A program made the position numbers and the translations under genes. Of a stretch of DNA of 64,000 nt, positions 56,216 through 64,000 are shown in pieces. The stretch lies in assembly GCA_013298945.1 (NCBI GenBank), contig JAAFJR010000001.1, forward strand, positions 124,001-188,000, written 5' to 3'. Source of the DNA: Polaromonas sp. Lineage in GTDB: Bacteria; Pseudomonadota; Gammaproteobacteria; Burkholderiales; Burkholderiaceae_C. The notes beneath the pieces are model-generated. The model made no database searches. It worked only from the letters and a program-made list of their open reading frames with translations, and had not been told where the DNA came from. Within the stretch, counting starts at the first letter, position 1; each line of letters opens with the position of its first letter.

Positions 56216-58410
56216 AATACAAACTATTATCGATAGGCAATCCAATGCAAACAGCTGGAATCCCTTTGTCAAAACGTCAAAATATATTTTCTTGTTTGCG
56301 CAAGACTTCAACTGTATTAACGCTTACGTTTGCTGCGGTTATTGCCCATGCACAAAATGTCATTGAGGCGGTCACGACTTCGACGCAAGTTGGTGTTGAA
56401 GTTATTAAGATTGATTTGACTCAGGCTTTGTCGACATTACCGAATGGTTTTTCTATACAGACGCCTGCGCGTGTTGTTCTGGACTTACCTAATGTTGGAA
56501 GCGGCTCCATTCAATCGGCTATTGGCATCAATCAAGGAAATGTTAAATCTGCCAATGTGATTCAAGCTGGCGAACGGACTCGTTTTGTCTTGAACTTAAA
56601 ACAGTCAGTCACCTATAAAACGCAGCTTTCTGGAAAGTCTGTGTTGATATTCTTAGATCCAGTCGTTGCTTCAGCTACCGATAAACCAGTGGCAACTTTT
56701 GCAGAAAATTTAAACAATGCTACTCTTGCATTGAAGGATGTTGATTTCCGGAAAGGTGCAGACAACTCTGGACGAATTGTGGTTGATCTTGCTAACAACC
56801 AAGTGGGTGTTGATATTCGCCAACTAGGTCAAAATTTGGTTGTTGAGTTTCTGAAAACGAGTATGCCAGAGGGTTTGCGTCGTCGTTTAGACGTAACTGA
56901 CTTTGGTACGCCAGTTCAAGCTATTTCAACATTTCAAACTGGCGACCGTGTTCGCATGGTCATTGAGCCAAAAGGTAATTGGGAGCATTCAGCCTATCAA
57001 AGTGATAACCAGTTTGTCATTGAAGTTCGGGCGCAAAAAGTAGACCCGGCAAAACTAACACAAGGCGTTGGCTTTAACGGCGAAAAACTTTCGTTGAATT
57101 TCCAAAATATCGAAATTCGTTCTTTGCTCCAGGTTATTGCAGACTTTACGAATTTCAATATCATCACCTCAGATTCAGTCTCTGGTGCAGTTACTTTGCG
57201 GTTGAAAGACGTGCCGTGGGATCAAGCGCTTGATATTATTCTGCAAGCCAAAGGCTTGGGTATGCGCAAAACGGGTAATGTGTTGTGGATCGCACCGAAA
57301 GACGAGCTTGCTGCAAAAGAAAAACAAGATTTTGAATCAAAAGCAGCTATTCAAAATGTTGAACCATTAAAGACACAGTCTTTTCAGTTGAATTACACCA
57401 AAGCAGCTGATATTGCTTTGCAAATCCAACCTAGCGGTAGCGGCACTGCAGCAAGTGCACGGGGTTTACTGTCATCGCGTGGAAGTATCATTTCTGAACC
57501 ACGTACAAACCAATTGTTTGTGACTGACATCCCTTCCAAGCTTGAGCAAGTTCAAGAGATGATAACTAAACTTGATATTGCTATTCGTCAAGTTTTGATT
57601 GAAGCCCGAATCGTTGAAGCTGAAGACACTTTTGGAAAATCTTTAGGTGTTAAATGGGGCGGCAGCGATCTAACTGGTGTTCGTGGCGGTCAAGCAGGCA
57701 CGCAAATCACTGGCGGCGCTAACGGCGGGAATCGCTTGGCGTTTGGTGCAAATTACAATGCAGTAGCTTCTACGACAGGCGAGGCTGTAAATACTTTAGA
57801 TACTTTAAATACGCAAATTTTAAGCCTAGGTGCAACTGGTTTGGGCGGATTTAGTCCTGCGTCTATCGGTGTTTCCTTGTTCAGCAGTGTTGCTGGTCGA
57901 TTCTTGAATTTAGAACTTTCGGCGCTTGAAAATGATGGCAAAGGTAAAGTTGTTGCCAGTCCGCGTATTGTGACCGCAGATCAAACAAAAGCCTTGATCG
58001 AGCAAGGTACAGAATATCCATATCAAGTAACCGCACCAAACGGTGGAACAACTTTGGCTTTCCGTAAAGCCTCTCTAAAGCTTGAAGTCACGCCGCAGAT
58101 CACGCCTGAGGGAAATATCATTCTTGATTTAGATATTAACAAAGACAGTCGTGGTGAAGTGTTGCTTGGCACGGTTGCAATCAATACCAAACATATCAAA
58201 ACCAATGTTCTTGTTGAAAATGGTGGAACTGTTGTGATTGGTGGTATCTTCTTATTAGAAGAAACTGATGGCGAAACCAAGGTTCCTGTATTGGGTGACG
58301 TTCCGTTGCTTGGAAATTTATTCAAAACTAAAACTAGAAACTCATCAAAGCGTGAACTATTGGTATTCATTACTCCCAAAATGATCACGGATAGAATTTC
58401 ATCTCGCTAA
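56212..58410 (+). CDS. pilQ: Type IV pilus secretin PilQ
   Basis: The 732-residue protein has a late signal peptide (TSTVLTLTFAAVIAHAQ), two AMIN domains (about 50-150 and 170-270), an STN/N0 domain (LNFQNIEIRSLLQVIADFTN) and N1 (SFQLNYTKAADIALQIQP). The secretin core has VASPRIVTADQTKALIEQG and VLVENGGTVVIGGIF. It forms the outer-membrane pore for type IV pili. The leader of about 48 residues is long; an internal ATG at residue 12 may be the real start. It is the last pil gene; aroK follows after 16 bases. Confidence 0.95.
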   Translation: MKYKLLSIGNPMQTAGIPLSKRQNIFSCLRKTSTVLTLTFAAVIAHAQNVIEAVTTSTQVGVEVIKIDLTQALSTLPNGFSIQTPARVVLDLPNVGSGSIQSAIGINQGNVKSANVIQAGERTRFVLNLKQSVTYKTQLSGKSVLIFLDPVVASATDKPVATFAENLNNATLALKDVDFRKGADNSGRIVVDLANNQVGVDIRQLGQNLVVEFLKTSMPEGLRRRLDVTDFGTPVQAISTFQTGDRVRMVIEPKGNWEHSAYQSDNQFVIEVRAQKVDPAKLTQGVGFNGEKLSLNFQNIEIRSLLQVIADFTNFNIITSDSVSGAVTLRLKDVPWDQALDIILQAKGLGMRKTGNVLWIAPKDELAAKEKQDFESKAAIQNVEPLKTQSFQLNYTKAADIALQIQPSGSGTAASARGLLSSRGSIISEPRTNQLFVTDIPSKLEQVQEMITKLDIAIRQVLIEARIVEAEDTFGKSLGVKWGGSDLTGVRGGQAGTQITGGANGGNRLAFGANYNAVASTTGEAVNTLDTLNTQILSLGATGLGGFSPASIGVSLFSSVAGRFLNLELSALENDGKGKVVASPRIVTADQTKALIEQGTEYPYQVTAPNGGTTLAFRKASLKLEVTPQITPEGNIILDLDINKDSRGEVLLGTVAINTKHIKTNVLVENGGTVVIGGIFLLEETDGETKVPVLGDVPLLGNLFKTKTRNSSKRELLVFITPKMITDRISSR

Positions 58411-58426
58411 ATTTTGTAAATTTGAA

Positions 58427-58954
58427 GTGTTACGGATTGCGCTTGTAGGACTTCCTGGGTCTGGTAAATCAACCATTGGTCGGCAACTAGCTAGGCGCCT
58501 GGGATTGACGGCGCTTGATACAGACCACGTGATTGAGCAGCGACTGGGTTGCTCTATTCGAGAGTATTTTGAGCGTGAGGGCGAAGCTAGTTTTCGCGAC
58601 GTAGAACAAGCCGTTATAGATGATGTGACTCAATCTCATAACGGCATTCTCTCCACCGGTGGCGGCAGTGTTTTGCGCTTGGCAAATCGTGAGCATTTGC
58701 GTTCTCGCTGCCATGTGGTGTATTTGCGTTCATCCCCAGAAGAAATTTTCCGCCGACTTCGACATGATATGCAGCGTCCCCTGCTGCAAGTTGATGACCC
58801 GTTAACACGACTTCGTGATTTGTATGCCATTCGCGATCCCCTTTACCGCGAAACAGCGCATTTTGTGGTTGAAACGGGTCGGCCATCAGTTGCCAATTTA
58901 CTAAACATGGTTGTCATGCAGCTTGAACTTGCTGGCGTGTTGTCTCCGCATTAA
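58427..58954 (+). CDS. aroK: Shikimate kinase
   Basis: The 175-residue protein starts with GTG: MLRIALVGLPGSGKSTIGRQ holds the Walker A motif; LDTDHVIEQRLGCSI, ILSTGGGSVLR and MQRPLLQVDDPLTRL (lid) follow. It phosphorylates shikimate with ATP in aromatic biosynthesis. The order pilQ-aroK-aroB-dgt is typical for betaproteobacteria. Confidence 0.95.
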   Translation: MLRIALVGLPGSGKSTIGRQLARRLGLTALDTDHVIEQRLGCSIREYFEREGEASFRDVEQAVIDDVTQSHNGILSTGGGSVLRLANREHLRSRCHVVYLRSSPEEIFRRLRHDMQRPLLQVDDPLTRLRDLYAIRDPLYRETAHFVVETGRPSVANLLNMVVMQLELAGVLSPH

Positions 58955-59021
58955 GGGCTGCAAACAGAAAGCGCATCAGTCGGAAGATTTGATGCCTTAA
59001 ATTGCGCTATAAAATTGCAAT

Positions 59022-60161
59022 ATGAATTCAAGCGCAAACCTCGTTCACTCCCTCATTCCAAAAAACTCCGAAATCGTACGTATTGAGTTTGCCGAACGTA
59101 GCTACAACATCCATATTGGTGTTTCCTTGCTGGACGATGCTGATATTTTTCAGCATCTCCCCAAAGCCAGCATCGCCGTCATCGTTAGCAATACGACTAT
59201 TGCGCCTATATATGCCAAGCGGCTCCAAACGACGCTGCAAGGCAGATACAAAACGATTCACACCATCGTCTTGCCAGATGGCGAAGCCTATAAGACTTGG
59301 CAAACGTTGAACTTGATTTTTGACGATCTGCTCAAGTATTCCTGTGACCGCAAAACCACGCTTTTTGCTTTGGGCGGTGGCGTCGTGGGTGATATGACGG
59401 GTTTTGCCGCTGCCAGCTACATGCGCGGCGTGCCCTTTGTGCAAGTGCCTACAACCTTACTTGCACAGGTCGATTCTTCTGTGGGTGGCAAAACCGGCAT
59501 CAACCATCCGTTGGGTAAAAATATGGTCGGCGCGTTTTACCAGCCACATTTGGTGCTGTGTGATTTAAGCACCTTGAGCACCTTGCCTGCACGTGAGCTC
59601 AGCGCCGGCCTAGCCGAAGTCATCAAGTACGGCCCGATTGCCGACATGGTGTTTTTTGATTGGATTGAAGCCAATATCGATGCCTTGTTGGCGCGTGACC
59701 CAGCCACCTTAGCGCACGCCGTCAAACGTTGCTGCGAGATCAAAGCCTCTGTCGTTGGGCAAGACGAACGCGAAGCTGGTCTGCGAGCCATCTTGAATTT
59801 CGGCCACACCTTTGGTCACGCTATTGAAGCTGGCTTAGGCTATGGTGCTTGGTTGCATGGCGAAGCTGTGGGCTGCGGCATGGTGATGGCGGCGCAGTTG
59901 TCACAGCGCATTGGTTTGGTCGATACGGCGTTTGTGGCGCGATTAACTGCGTTGATTCAAAAAGCAGGTATACCTACCGTGGCGCCTGCTTTGGCTGTGG
60001 GCGCGAAAGCAAATGCCGACCGCTACCTAGAACTCATGCATGTGGACAAAAAAGCAGAAGCGGGCGAGATCAAATTCATCTTGATCAACCAACCTGGCCA
60101 GTGCCTGGTGCAAACAGCAGCTGACGAGCTTGTACGAGAAGTCATCGCCGCTTGTAGCTAA
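59022..60161 (+). CDS. aroB: 3-dehydroquinate synthase
   Basis: The 379-residue enzyme has [13 protein letters not shown], the NAD-binding [39 protein letters not shown], and zinc ligands in [13 protein letters not shown] (Glu), [11 protein letters not shown] (His) and [11 protein letters not shown] (His). It makes dehydroquinate from DAHP. It carries a longer N-terminus (about 20 residues) than the core family. Confidence 0.96.
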   Translation: MNSSANLVHSLIPKNSEIVRIEFAERSYNIHIGVSLLDDADIFQHLPKASIAVIVSNTTIAPIYAKRLQTTLQGRYKTIHTIVLPDGEAYKTWQTLNLIFDDLLKYSCDRKTTLFALGGGVVGDMTGFAAASYMRGVPFVQVPTTLLAQVDSSVGGKTGINHPLGKNMVGAFYQPHLVLCDLSTLSTLPARELSAGLAEVIKYGPIADMVFFDWIEANIDALLARDPATLAHAVKRCCEIKASVVGQDEREAGLRAILNFGHTFGHAIEAGLGYGAWLHGEAVGCGMVMAAQLSQRIGLVDTAFVARLTALIQKAGIPTVAPALAVGAKANADRYLELMHVDKKAEAGEIKFILINQPGQCLVQTAADELVREVIAACS

Positions 60162-60174
60162 TCTTAGTGACTTC

Positions 60175-61344
60175 ATGCCTTTAGCAGATTACGCTTGTCA
60201 CCCCGATGAATCGAGGGGGCGCCGATTTTCAGAGCCTGCTGCACCTTCGCGCACCGAGTTTGCTAGAGACCGCGACCGCATCGTCCACAGCACGGCGTTC
60301 AGGCGCTTGGTCTACAAAACACAGGTATTTTTAAACCACGAAGGCGACTTATTTCGCACGCGTTTGACGCATTCTTTGGAAGTGGCGCAATTAGGGCGCT
60401 CCATTGCCCGAACCCTCAAACTCAACGAAGACTTGGTAGAAGCCATCGCCTTGGCGCATGACTTGGGGCACACACCCTTTGGACATGCAGGGCAAGATGC
60501 TTTGAATACTTGTGTGGCCAACCACGGTGGCTTCGAGCACAACTTGCAAAGCCTGCGCGTGGTGGACGATTTGGAAGAGCGCTACCCGCAGTACAACGGA
60601 TTGAACCTTAGCTTTGAAACCCGAGAAGGCATCCTCAAGCACTGCTCCCGCGCCAATGCCAAGCGTCTGGAAGACCTTGAACCAAACGGCGTTGCTGAGC
60701 GATTCTTAGAGAACTCAAAATTACGCTCCCCCAGCCTCGAAGCACAACTGTGCAATTTAGCCGACAACATCGCCTACAACGCCCACGACATCGACGACGG
60801 CGTGCGCTCTGGCTTGCTCAGCTTAGACCAACTCAACGACTGCCGCCTGTTTGAATCCTTCCGTTTGGAGACTTTGCAACAATATCCGCAGCTCACTGGT
60901 CGACGTTTGCTGTTTGAAGCGATTCGCCGTATGTTGAGCGCACAGGTGTATGACGTGATTGCCGCGACCACGGCAAATATTGAACAATCTCATCCAAAAA
61001 GCGTTAACGATGTTCGATTAGACAAGCCCTTGGTCGCGTTTACGGAGCCCATGCGCTTGCAAAGCCTTGAATTAAATCGATTTTTACTCGCTAACCTCTA
61101 CCGCCACCCGCAGGTTATGGAAACGACAGAACGCGCCCAAAACATTGTGGTTGAACTATTTAAAGCCTATTGCAACGACCCCGCACAGTTTCAGTTCGAT
61201 GAGAAATCCGCCACCGTGAGCTTATACAGAGCCGTCGCCGACTACATCGCCGGCATGACAGACCGCTTCGCCGCCCGCGAGCATGAGCGTTTGACGGGAA
61301 AAAAAGTTTTCATGTCAGATGGAATGAGTGACATTGCCTCATGA
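60175..61344 (+). CDS. dgt: Deoxyguanosinetriphosphate triphosphohydrolase-like protein
   Basis: From the ATG at 60175 the product has 389 residues. The HD domain is present: RTRLTHSLEVAQLGRSIAR (His), ALAHDLGHTPFGHAGQD (His-Asp) and NLADNIAYNAHDIDDGV (late Asp). It resembles the dGTPase-like type 2 group, which removes triphosphate from dNTPs; the exact substrate is not shown. An upstream TTG frame to 60130 overlaps aroB and is less likely. Confidence 0.92.
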   Translation: MPLADYACHPDESRGRRFSEPAAPSRTEFARDRDRIVHSTAFRRLVYKTQVFLNHEGDLFRTRLTHSLEVAQLGRSIARTLKLNEDLVEAIALAHDLGHTPFGHAGQDALNTCVANHGGFEHNLQSLRVVDDLEERYPQYNGLNLSFETREGILKHCSRANAKRLEDLEPNGVAERFLENSKLRSPSLEAQLCNLADNIAYNAHDIDDGVRSGLLSLDQLNDCRLFESFRLETLQQYPQLTGRRLLFEAIRRMLSAQVYDVIAATTANIEQSHPKSVNDVRLDKPLVAFTEPMRLQSLELNRFLLANLYRHPQVMETTERAQNIVVELFKAYCNDPAQFQFDEKSATVSLYRAVADYIAGMTDRFAAREHERLTGKKVFMSDGMSDIAS

Positions 61345-61916
61345 ATAACGCTGAAACCGCTATTGCAGATACCCAACGCTGGCTAGAACGCGCCGTCATT
61401 GGCCTCAACCTTTGCCCCTTCGCCAAAGCCGTTCACGTCAAAGGGTTAATTCACTACACTGTGAGTGAAGCCATCACAACAGAAGAATTACTCATAGACT
61501 TAAAAAAAGAGTTAAATTCATTAGTAAATATGGTTATAGCCGGCGTATCTATTGCCTATGACACTACACTTTTGATAGTGCCTTATTACCTGCAAGACTT
61601 CTTGGATTTCAACGATTTCTTGGGTAAAGCAGATAAATTGCTTGCCAAAATGAAGCTCGAAGGTACCATCCAGCTAGCAAATTTTCACCCCGATTACCAG
61701 TTCGCAGGCACTGAGCCCGACGACATCACCAACTTCACCAACCGCGCTCCATACCCCACGCTGCATCTGCTACGCGAATCCAGCATCGACCAAGCCGTCG
61801 AAGCCTTCCCCGAAGCCGAGGCGATTTTTGAGGTAAACATGGAAACCATGGAGCGTTTGGGACTCAAAGGCTGGGATGCGCTGCAAGTTGGTGCAACATT
61901 GAACACCACACCATGA
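61341..61916 (+). CDS. DUF1415 family protein
   Basis: The 191-residue protein has TQRWLERAVIGLNLCPFAKA with the conserved C-P-F at about residue 28, TTLLIVPYYLQDFLDFNDFL, LANFHPDYQFAGTEPDDITN and FTNRAPYPTLHLLRE, the DUF1415 signature. The function is unknown. The segment before DTTLLIVP (NMVIAGVSIAY) is coded by an interspersed repeat fragment, and so replaces or extends a loop. It overlaps dgt and the methyltransferase gene by four bases on each side. Confidence 0.88.
   Translation: MNNAETAIADTQRWLERAVIGLNLCPFAKAVHVKGLIHYTVSEAITTEELLIDLKKELNSLVNMVIAGVSIAYDTTLLIVPYYLQDFLDFNDFLGKADKLLAKMKLEGTIQLANFHPDYQFAGTEPDDITNFTNRAPYPTLHLLRESSIDQAVEAFPEAEAIFEVNMETMERLGLKGWDALQVGATLNTTP
61532..61562 (+). 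repeat. Partial interspersed repeat inside the DUF1415 gene
   Basis: GTTATAGCCGGCGTATCTAT then TGCCTATGA matches the left half of the family core. Here the consensus TAA is changed to TAT, keeping the frame open (VIAGVSIAY). Confidence 0.7.
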
Positions 61917-62821
61917 AATCCGTAAAAACCAAATCGACTAACACTTTGAGTTCAGCAGCAAAACCTGACCTAGTAGCGCAGGAAATCCGCCCCGGCCAGT
62001 CCCTAGAACTCCTCAAAGAACTGCACATCCTCACCCGCGAAGGCAAGCTTAACCAAGACTCGCGCCGTAAGCTCAAACAGGTCTACCACCTCTACGGCTT
62101 CATTGAAAAACTACTCCTTGAATTGCCAGCCAACGAAAAAGGTTTGACGCTAGCCGACCACGGCGCTGGCAAATCCTACCTCGGCTTCATCATTTACGAC
62201 TTGTTTTTTAACGCCAGAAAGTCAGCAGATACGGCAAACGCAAACCGCACAGGTCATATTTACGGCATAGAAACCCGCCAAGAGCTGGTGCAAAAGTCGC
62301 GTGAACTGGCGGAACGGCTGGGTTTCAAAGGCATGTCTTTCCTCAACCTCAGCGTGGCAGACGCAGCGCAGTCGGCAGATTTACCACCGCAAATCGATAT
62401 CGTCACCGGCTTGCACGCCTGCGACACCGCCACCGACGACGCCATCGCCTTCGGCCTGCAAAAGCGCGCCAAGTACATGGTTTTGGTGCCCTGCTGCCAA
62501 GCAGAAGTAGCTGCTCACTTACGCAATAACCGTGGCCTAGCCGTCGCCAAGACCTCGTTGGCCGAGCTGTGGCGACACCCCCTGCACACTCGCGAGCTAG
62601 GCAGCCAAATCACCAACGTCCTGCGCTGCCTCTACCTAGAAGCCAGTGGTTACCAAGTGACGGTAACGGAGCTGGTCGGCTGGGAGCACAGCATGAAAAA
62701 CGAACTGATTTTGGCGAAATACACAGGGCATAAAAAGAAAGAGGCCGCAGACCACTTGCGCGAGGTATTGGCGCAGTTTGGACTGGAAGAGCTGCTGCAG
62801 ACGCGGTTTAAGCTGGTTTGA
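61913..62821 (+). CDS. SAM-dependent methyltransferase (Methyltransf_32 type)
   Basis: The 302-residue protein has a SAM-binding core: LTLADHGAGKSYLGFIIYDL (motif I), YGIETRQELVQKSRELAERL, IDIVTGLHACDTATDDAIAF (acidic motif) and MVLVPCCQAEVA, the pattern of methyltransferase domain 32. The substrate is unknown; some relatives are candidates for RNA or small molecules. Cytoplasmic. The start overlaps DUF1415 (ATGA), so the two are coupled. Confidence 0.85.
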   Translation: MKSVKTKSTNTLSSAAKPDLVAQEIRPGQSLELLKELHILTREGKLNQDSRRKLKQVYHLYGFIEKLLLELPANEKGLTLADHGAGKSYLGFIIYDLFFNARKSADTANANRTGHIYGIETRQELVQKSRELAERLGFKGMSFLNLSVADAAQSADLPPQIDIVTGLHACDTATDDAIAFGLQKRAKYMVLVPCCQAEVAAHLRNNRGLAVAKTSLAELWRHPLHTRELGSQITNVLRCLYLEASGYQVTVTELVGWEHSMKNELILAKYTGHKKKEAADHLREVLAQFGLEELLQTRFKLV

Positions 62822-62823
62822 GC

Positions 62824-62904
62824 TTTTAAATGCCATTTTAGAGGTAAAAATGGCTATAGATGCCATATTTATTGCCTGAGCAGCTATTAATAATATAGCA
62901 AAAC
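62824..62904 (+). repeat. Interspersed repeat, long copy after the methyltransferase gene
   Basis: The 5' extension TTTTAAATGCCATTTTAGAGG (62824 on, counted as two parts: TTTTAAATGCC and ATTTTAGAGG), then ATGGCTATAGATGCCATATT and TATTGCCTGAGCAGCTATTA with ATATAGCAAAAC. It parallels the long copy at 4238-4318 base by base, including the extension, and lies between convergent genes. Confidence 0.8.
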
Positions 62905-62920
62905 TGGCTGTGATGAGTAA

Positions 62921-63469
62921 CTATTTTTGACTCTTTTTGTTAGAGCTGGCTTGGGCTTCGTCCATTGCTTTTTGGATTTTTTCCTCCAAACTGCCAACAG
63001 AGGATGATTCTTTGCCTGTGCAGTTACCCATGCGGGTGGTTAAATTCTCTTGCTCAAATACAGTTTTTCCCCCACTTTCAACGCGGTAGCTCTTAGTTTT
63101 AAGTTGGTTTGGAGACAAGACCGTAATCTCTGTGTAGTCCACATAAGCGGCTGCACCTTTAGGTGAGCATTCACGTTTAGAGGTATGAACTGCGCCTGAT
63201 TTGCTGTATTCAAATGCTTTGCAGCCTTTTTCTGCTTTCAGCACGTTGTCAGATGCGATTTTTGCCTCATCTAACATTGCTTTTGTGACGCACTGTTGAC
63301 TGGTCATAGCTTTCATACCTGTCATTTTCATCTCCGTTTTGAATATGCCGGGTTTGAATTGTGGCCAATCGCTGGGAAGTTCAAAACTAAAAGCGGTAGC
63401 ACTTATCAGCACAAGACTGATAGCTATGACGGTATTTTGTGGGGTGAATTTCATTTTTTTGGTTTGCAT
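62921..63469 (-). CDS. DUF3617 family periplasmic protein
   Basis: From the ATG at 63469 the protein has 182 residues: signal peptide with NTVIAISLVLISATAFS, then DUF3617-like FKPGIFKTEMKMTGMKAMTS, the first Cys in QQCVTKAMLDEA, KGCKAFEYSKS and SKRECSPKGAAAY. The C-terminus (about 145-182) is Ser, Lys and Gln rich and may be a coiled tail. Function unknown. A further ATG at 63454 is possible. A second DUF3617 gene lies upstream on the same strand. Confidence 0.75.
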   Translation of the reverse strand: MQTKKMKFTPQNTVIAISLVLISATAFSFELPSDWPQFKPGIFKTEMKMTGMKAMTSQQCVTKAMLDEAKIASDNVLKAEKGCKAFEYSKSGAVHTSKRECSPKGAAAYVDYTEITVLSPNQLKTKSYRVESGGKTVFEQENLTTRMGNCTGKESSSVGSLEEKIQKAMDEAQASSNKKSQK

Positions 63470-63529
63470 TTTGTTGTAAATAGTTCGTAAGGTATGAGGG
63501 TCAACTCGGTGATCAATTCCCAAAGTTTG

Positions 63530-64000
63530 TTATTTTCGATGAGGCAGACACTCACCCAACCATGTGTGCAGGGTGCGGGTAACTTCAGATTTGGGTGGTA
63601 GCTGTGGTTTTCCTACTTTGGGGACGTAGCTCAGGGTGGTGGTTGAAACCATTTCATATTTCTTGAGTGGCTCATTTACTGGGCTTATAGGCCGCACCCA
63701 GCCGACAATGCTCGTGATTTCGCGGTCAAGTCGGCAAGTGTCGCTCGTGCCAAACTCGTTGATTGATGTTGCGCCAGAAACGCGGGTGCGAGCTATGACC
63801 ATGGTTTTGGTGCAACCCTCACCAGCTTCTTCTCCCGCAGCTAGTGCATGCTTGCGCCAATCGTTGCTTAGTCGGCAACTTTGAACAGCAGAGTTCGCTT
63901 CAGGTTTGCCTTGTGCATCCAAAAGTTCATCTTGCCACAAGCCGGCCTTCATGGGAACGGCTTGCTTGAGCGGCACGATGTCTTGTGTTAATGTGGCTGG
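63530..64000 (-). CDS. DUF3617 family protein, 5' end cut by window edge
   Basis: The minus-strand frame is open to base 64000 and reads PATLTQDIVPLKQAVPMKAG then LWQDELLDAQGK, so the signal peptide lies outside the window. An apparent start GTG at 63976 is inside the domain and is not taken as real. Features: the first family segment MKAGLWQDE, paired cysteines in VQSCRLSND and EGCTKTM, and TSDTCRLDR. It appears to be a paralogue of the next gene on the strand (62921). Function unknown. Confidence 0.7.
   Translation of the reverse strand, partial: PATLTQDIVPLKQAVPMKAGLWQDELLDAQGKPEANSAVQSCRLSNDWRKHALAAGEEAGEGCTKTMVIARTRVSGATSINEFGTSDTCRLDREITSIVGWVRPISPVNEPLKKYEMVSTTTLSYVPKVGKPQLPPKSEVTRTLHTWLGECLPHRK

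Overview
The window reads as the chromosome of a betaproteobacterium of the order Burkholderiales, most likely family Comamonadaceae. The signs are four tripartite-tricarboxylate (Bug-type) binding proteins, protocatechuate 4,5-cleavage genes of the LigJ/LigK type, a GspC divergent from gspGHIJKLMN-DEF, the order lptM-lysA beside cyaY, mrcA divergent from pilMNOPQ-aroK-aroB-dgt, and ResB/CcsB cytochrome c maturation. The genus cannot be fixed from the sequence alone. No rRNA, tRNA, insertion sequence, prophage or CRISPR array was seen.

Layout. 1-4.2 kb: end of a protocatechuate 4,5-cleavage cluster (ligK partial, ligJ, a ModA-like protein, a divergent LysR regulator, a shikimate dehydrogenase). 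4.3-7.4 kb: three Bug-type binding proteins without a permease. 7.5-9.5 kb: a GTP cyclohydrolase I, a BLUF blue-light receptor and a DUF429 protein. 9.6-16.8 kb: housekeeping and envelope genes (glutaredoxin, rhodanese, gpmA, ctpA, moeB, nuclease, clsB-like phospholipase D, EEP phosphatase, enoyl-CoA hydratase). 16.9-28.2 kb: a complete type II secretion operon apart from the prepilin peptidase. 28.3-29.9 kb: an MBL-fold hydrolase and a LiuR-like MerR regulator around a strong palindrome. 30.0-32.8 kb: three tandem paralogous secreted proteins of unknown function, each with its own terminator. 32.8-40.4 kb: metK with a long leader, a DUF1566 lipoprotein, two LpxL-type acyltransferases, DUF1499, an alpha/beta hydrolase, engB and cytochrome c4. 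40.5-45.9 kb: resB-ccsB and msrPQ. 46-48.5 kb: MmgE/PrpD protein and a fourth Bug protein. 48.6-52.9 kb: lysA, lptM, cyaY, mrcA. 53.2-62.8 kb: pilMNOPQ, aroK, aroB, dgt, DUF1415, a methyltransferase. 62.9-64 kb: two DUF3617 periplasmic proteins, the last cut by the window edge.

Two signals stand out beyond the genes. First, an interspersed repeat (core TAGCCGGCGTATTTATTGCC followed by TAAGCAGCTAT and ending in an ATAGC arm) occurs at least fourteen times, in intergenic gaps and also inside six genes. There it is read in frame, and in the nuclease and probably in GspD it supplies the hydrophobic core of the signal peptide. Second, the three tandem secreted proteins share a near-constant N-terminal domain and a divergent cysteine-framework C-terminal domain ending in CC(R/Q)IPGR. 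Their spacers carry copies of the metK 3' end, which shows how the array was built. A BLUF receptor beside folE and a structured metK leader are further candidates for regulation worth study.
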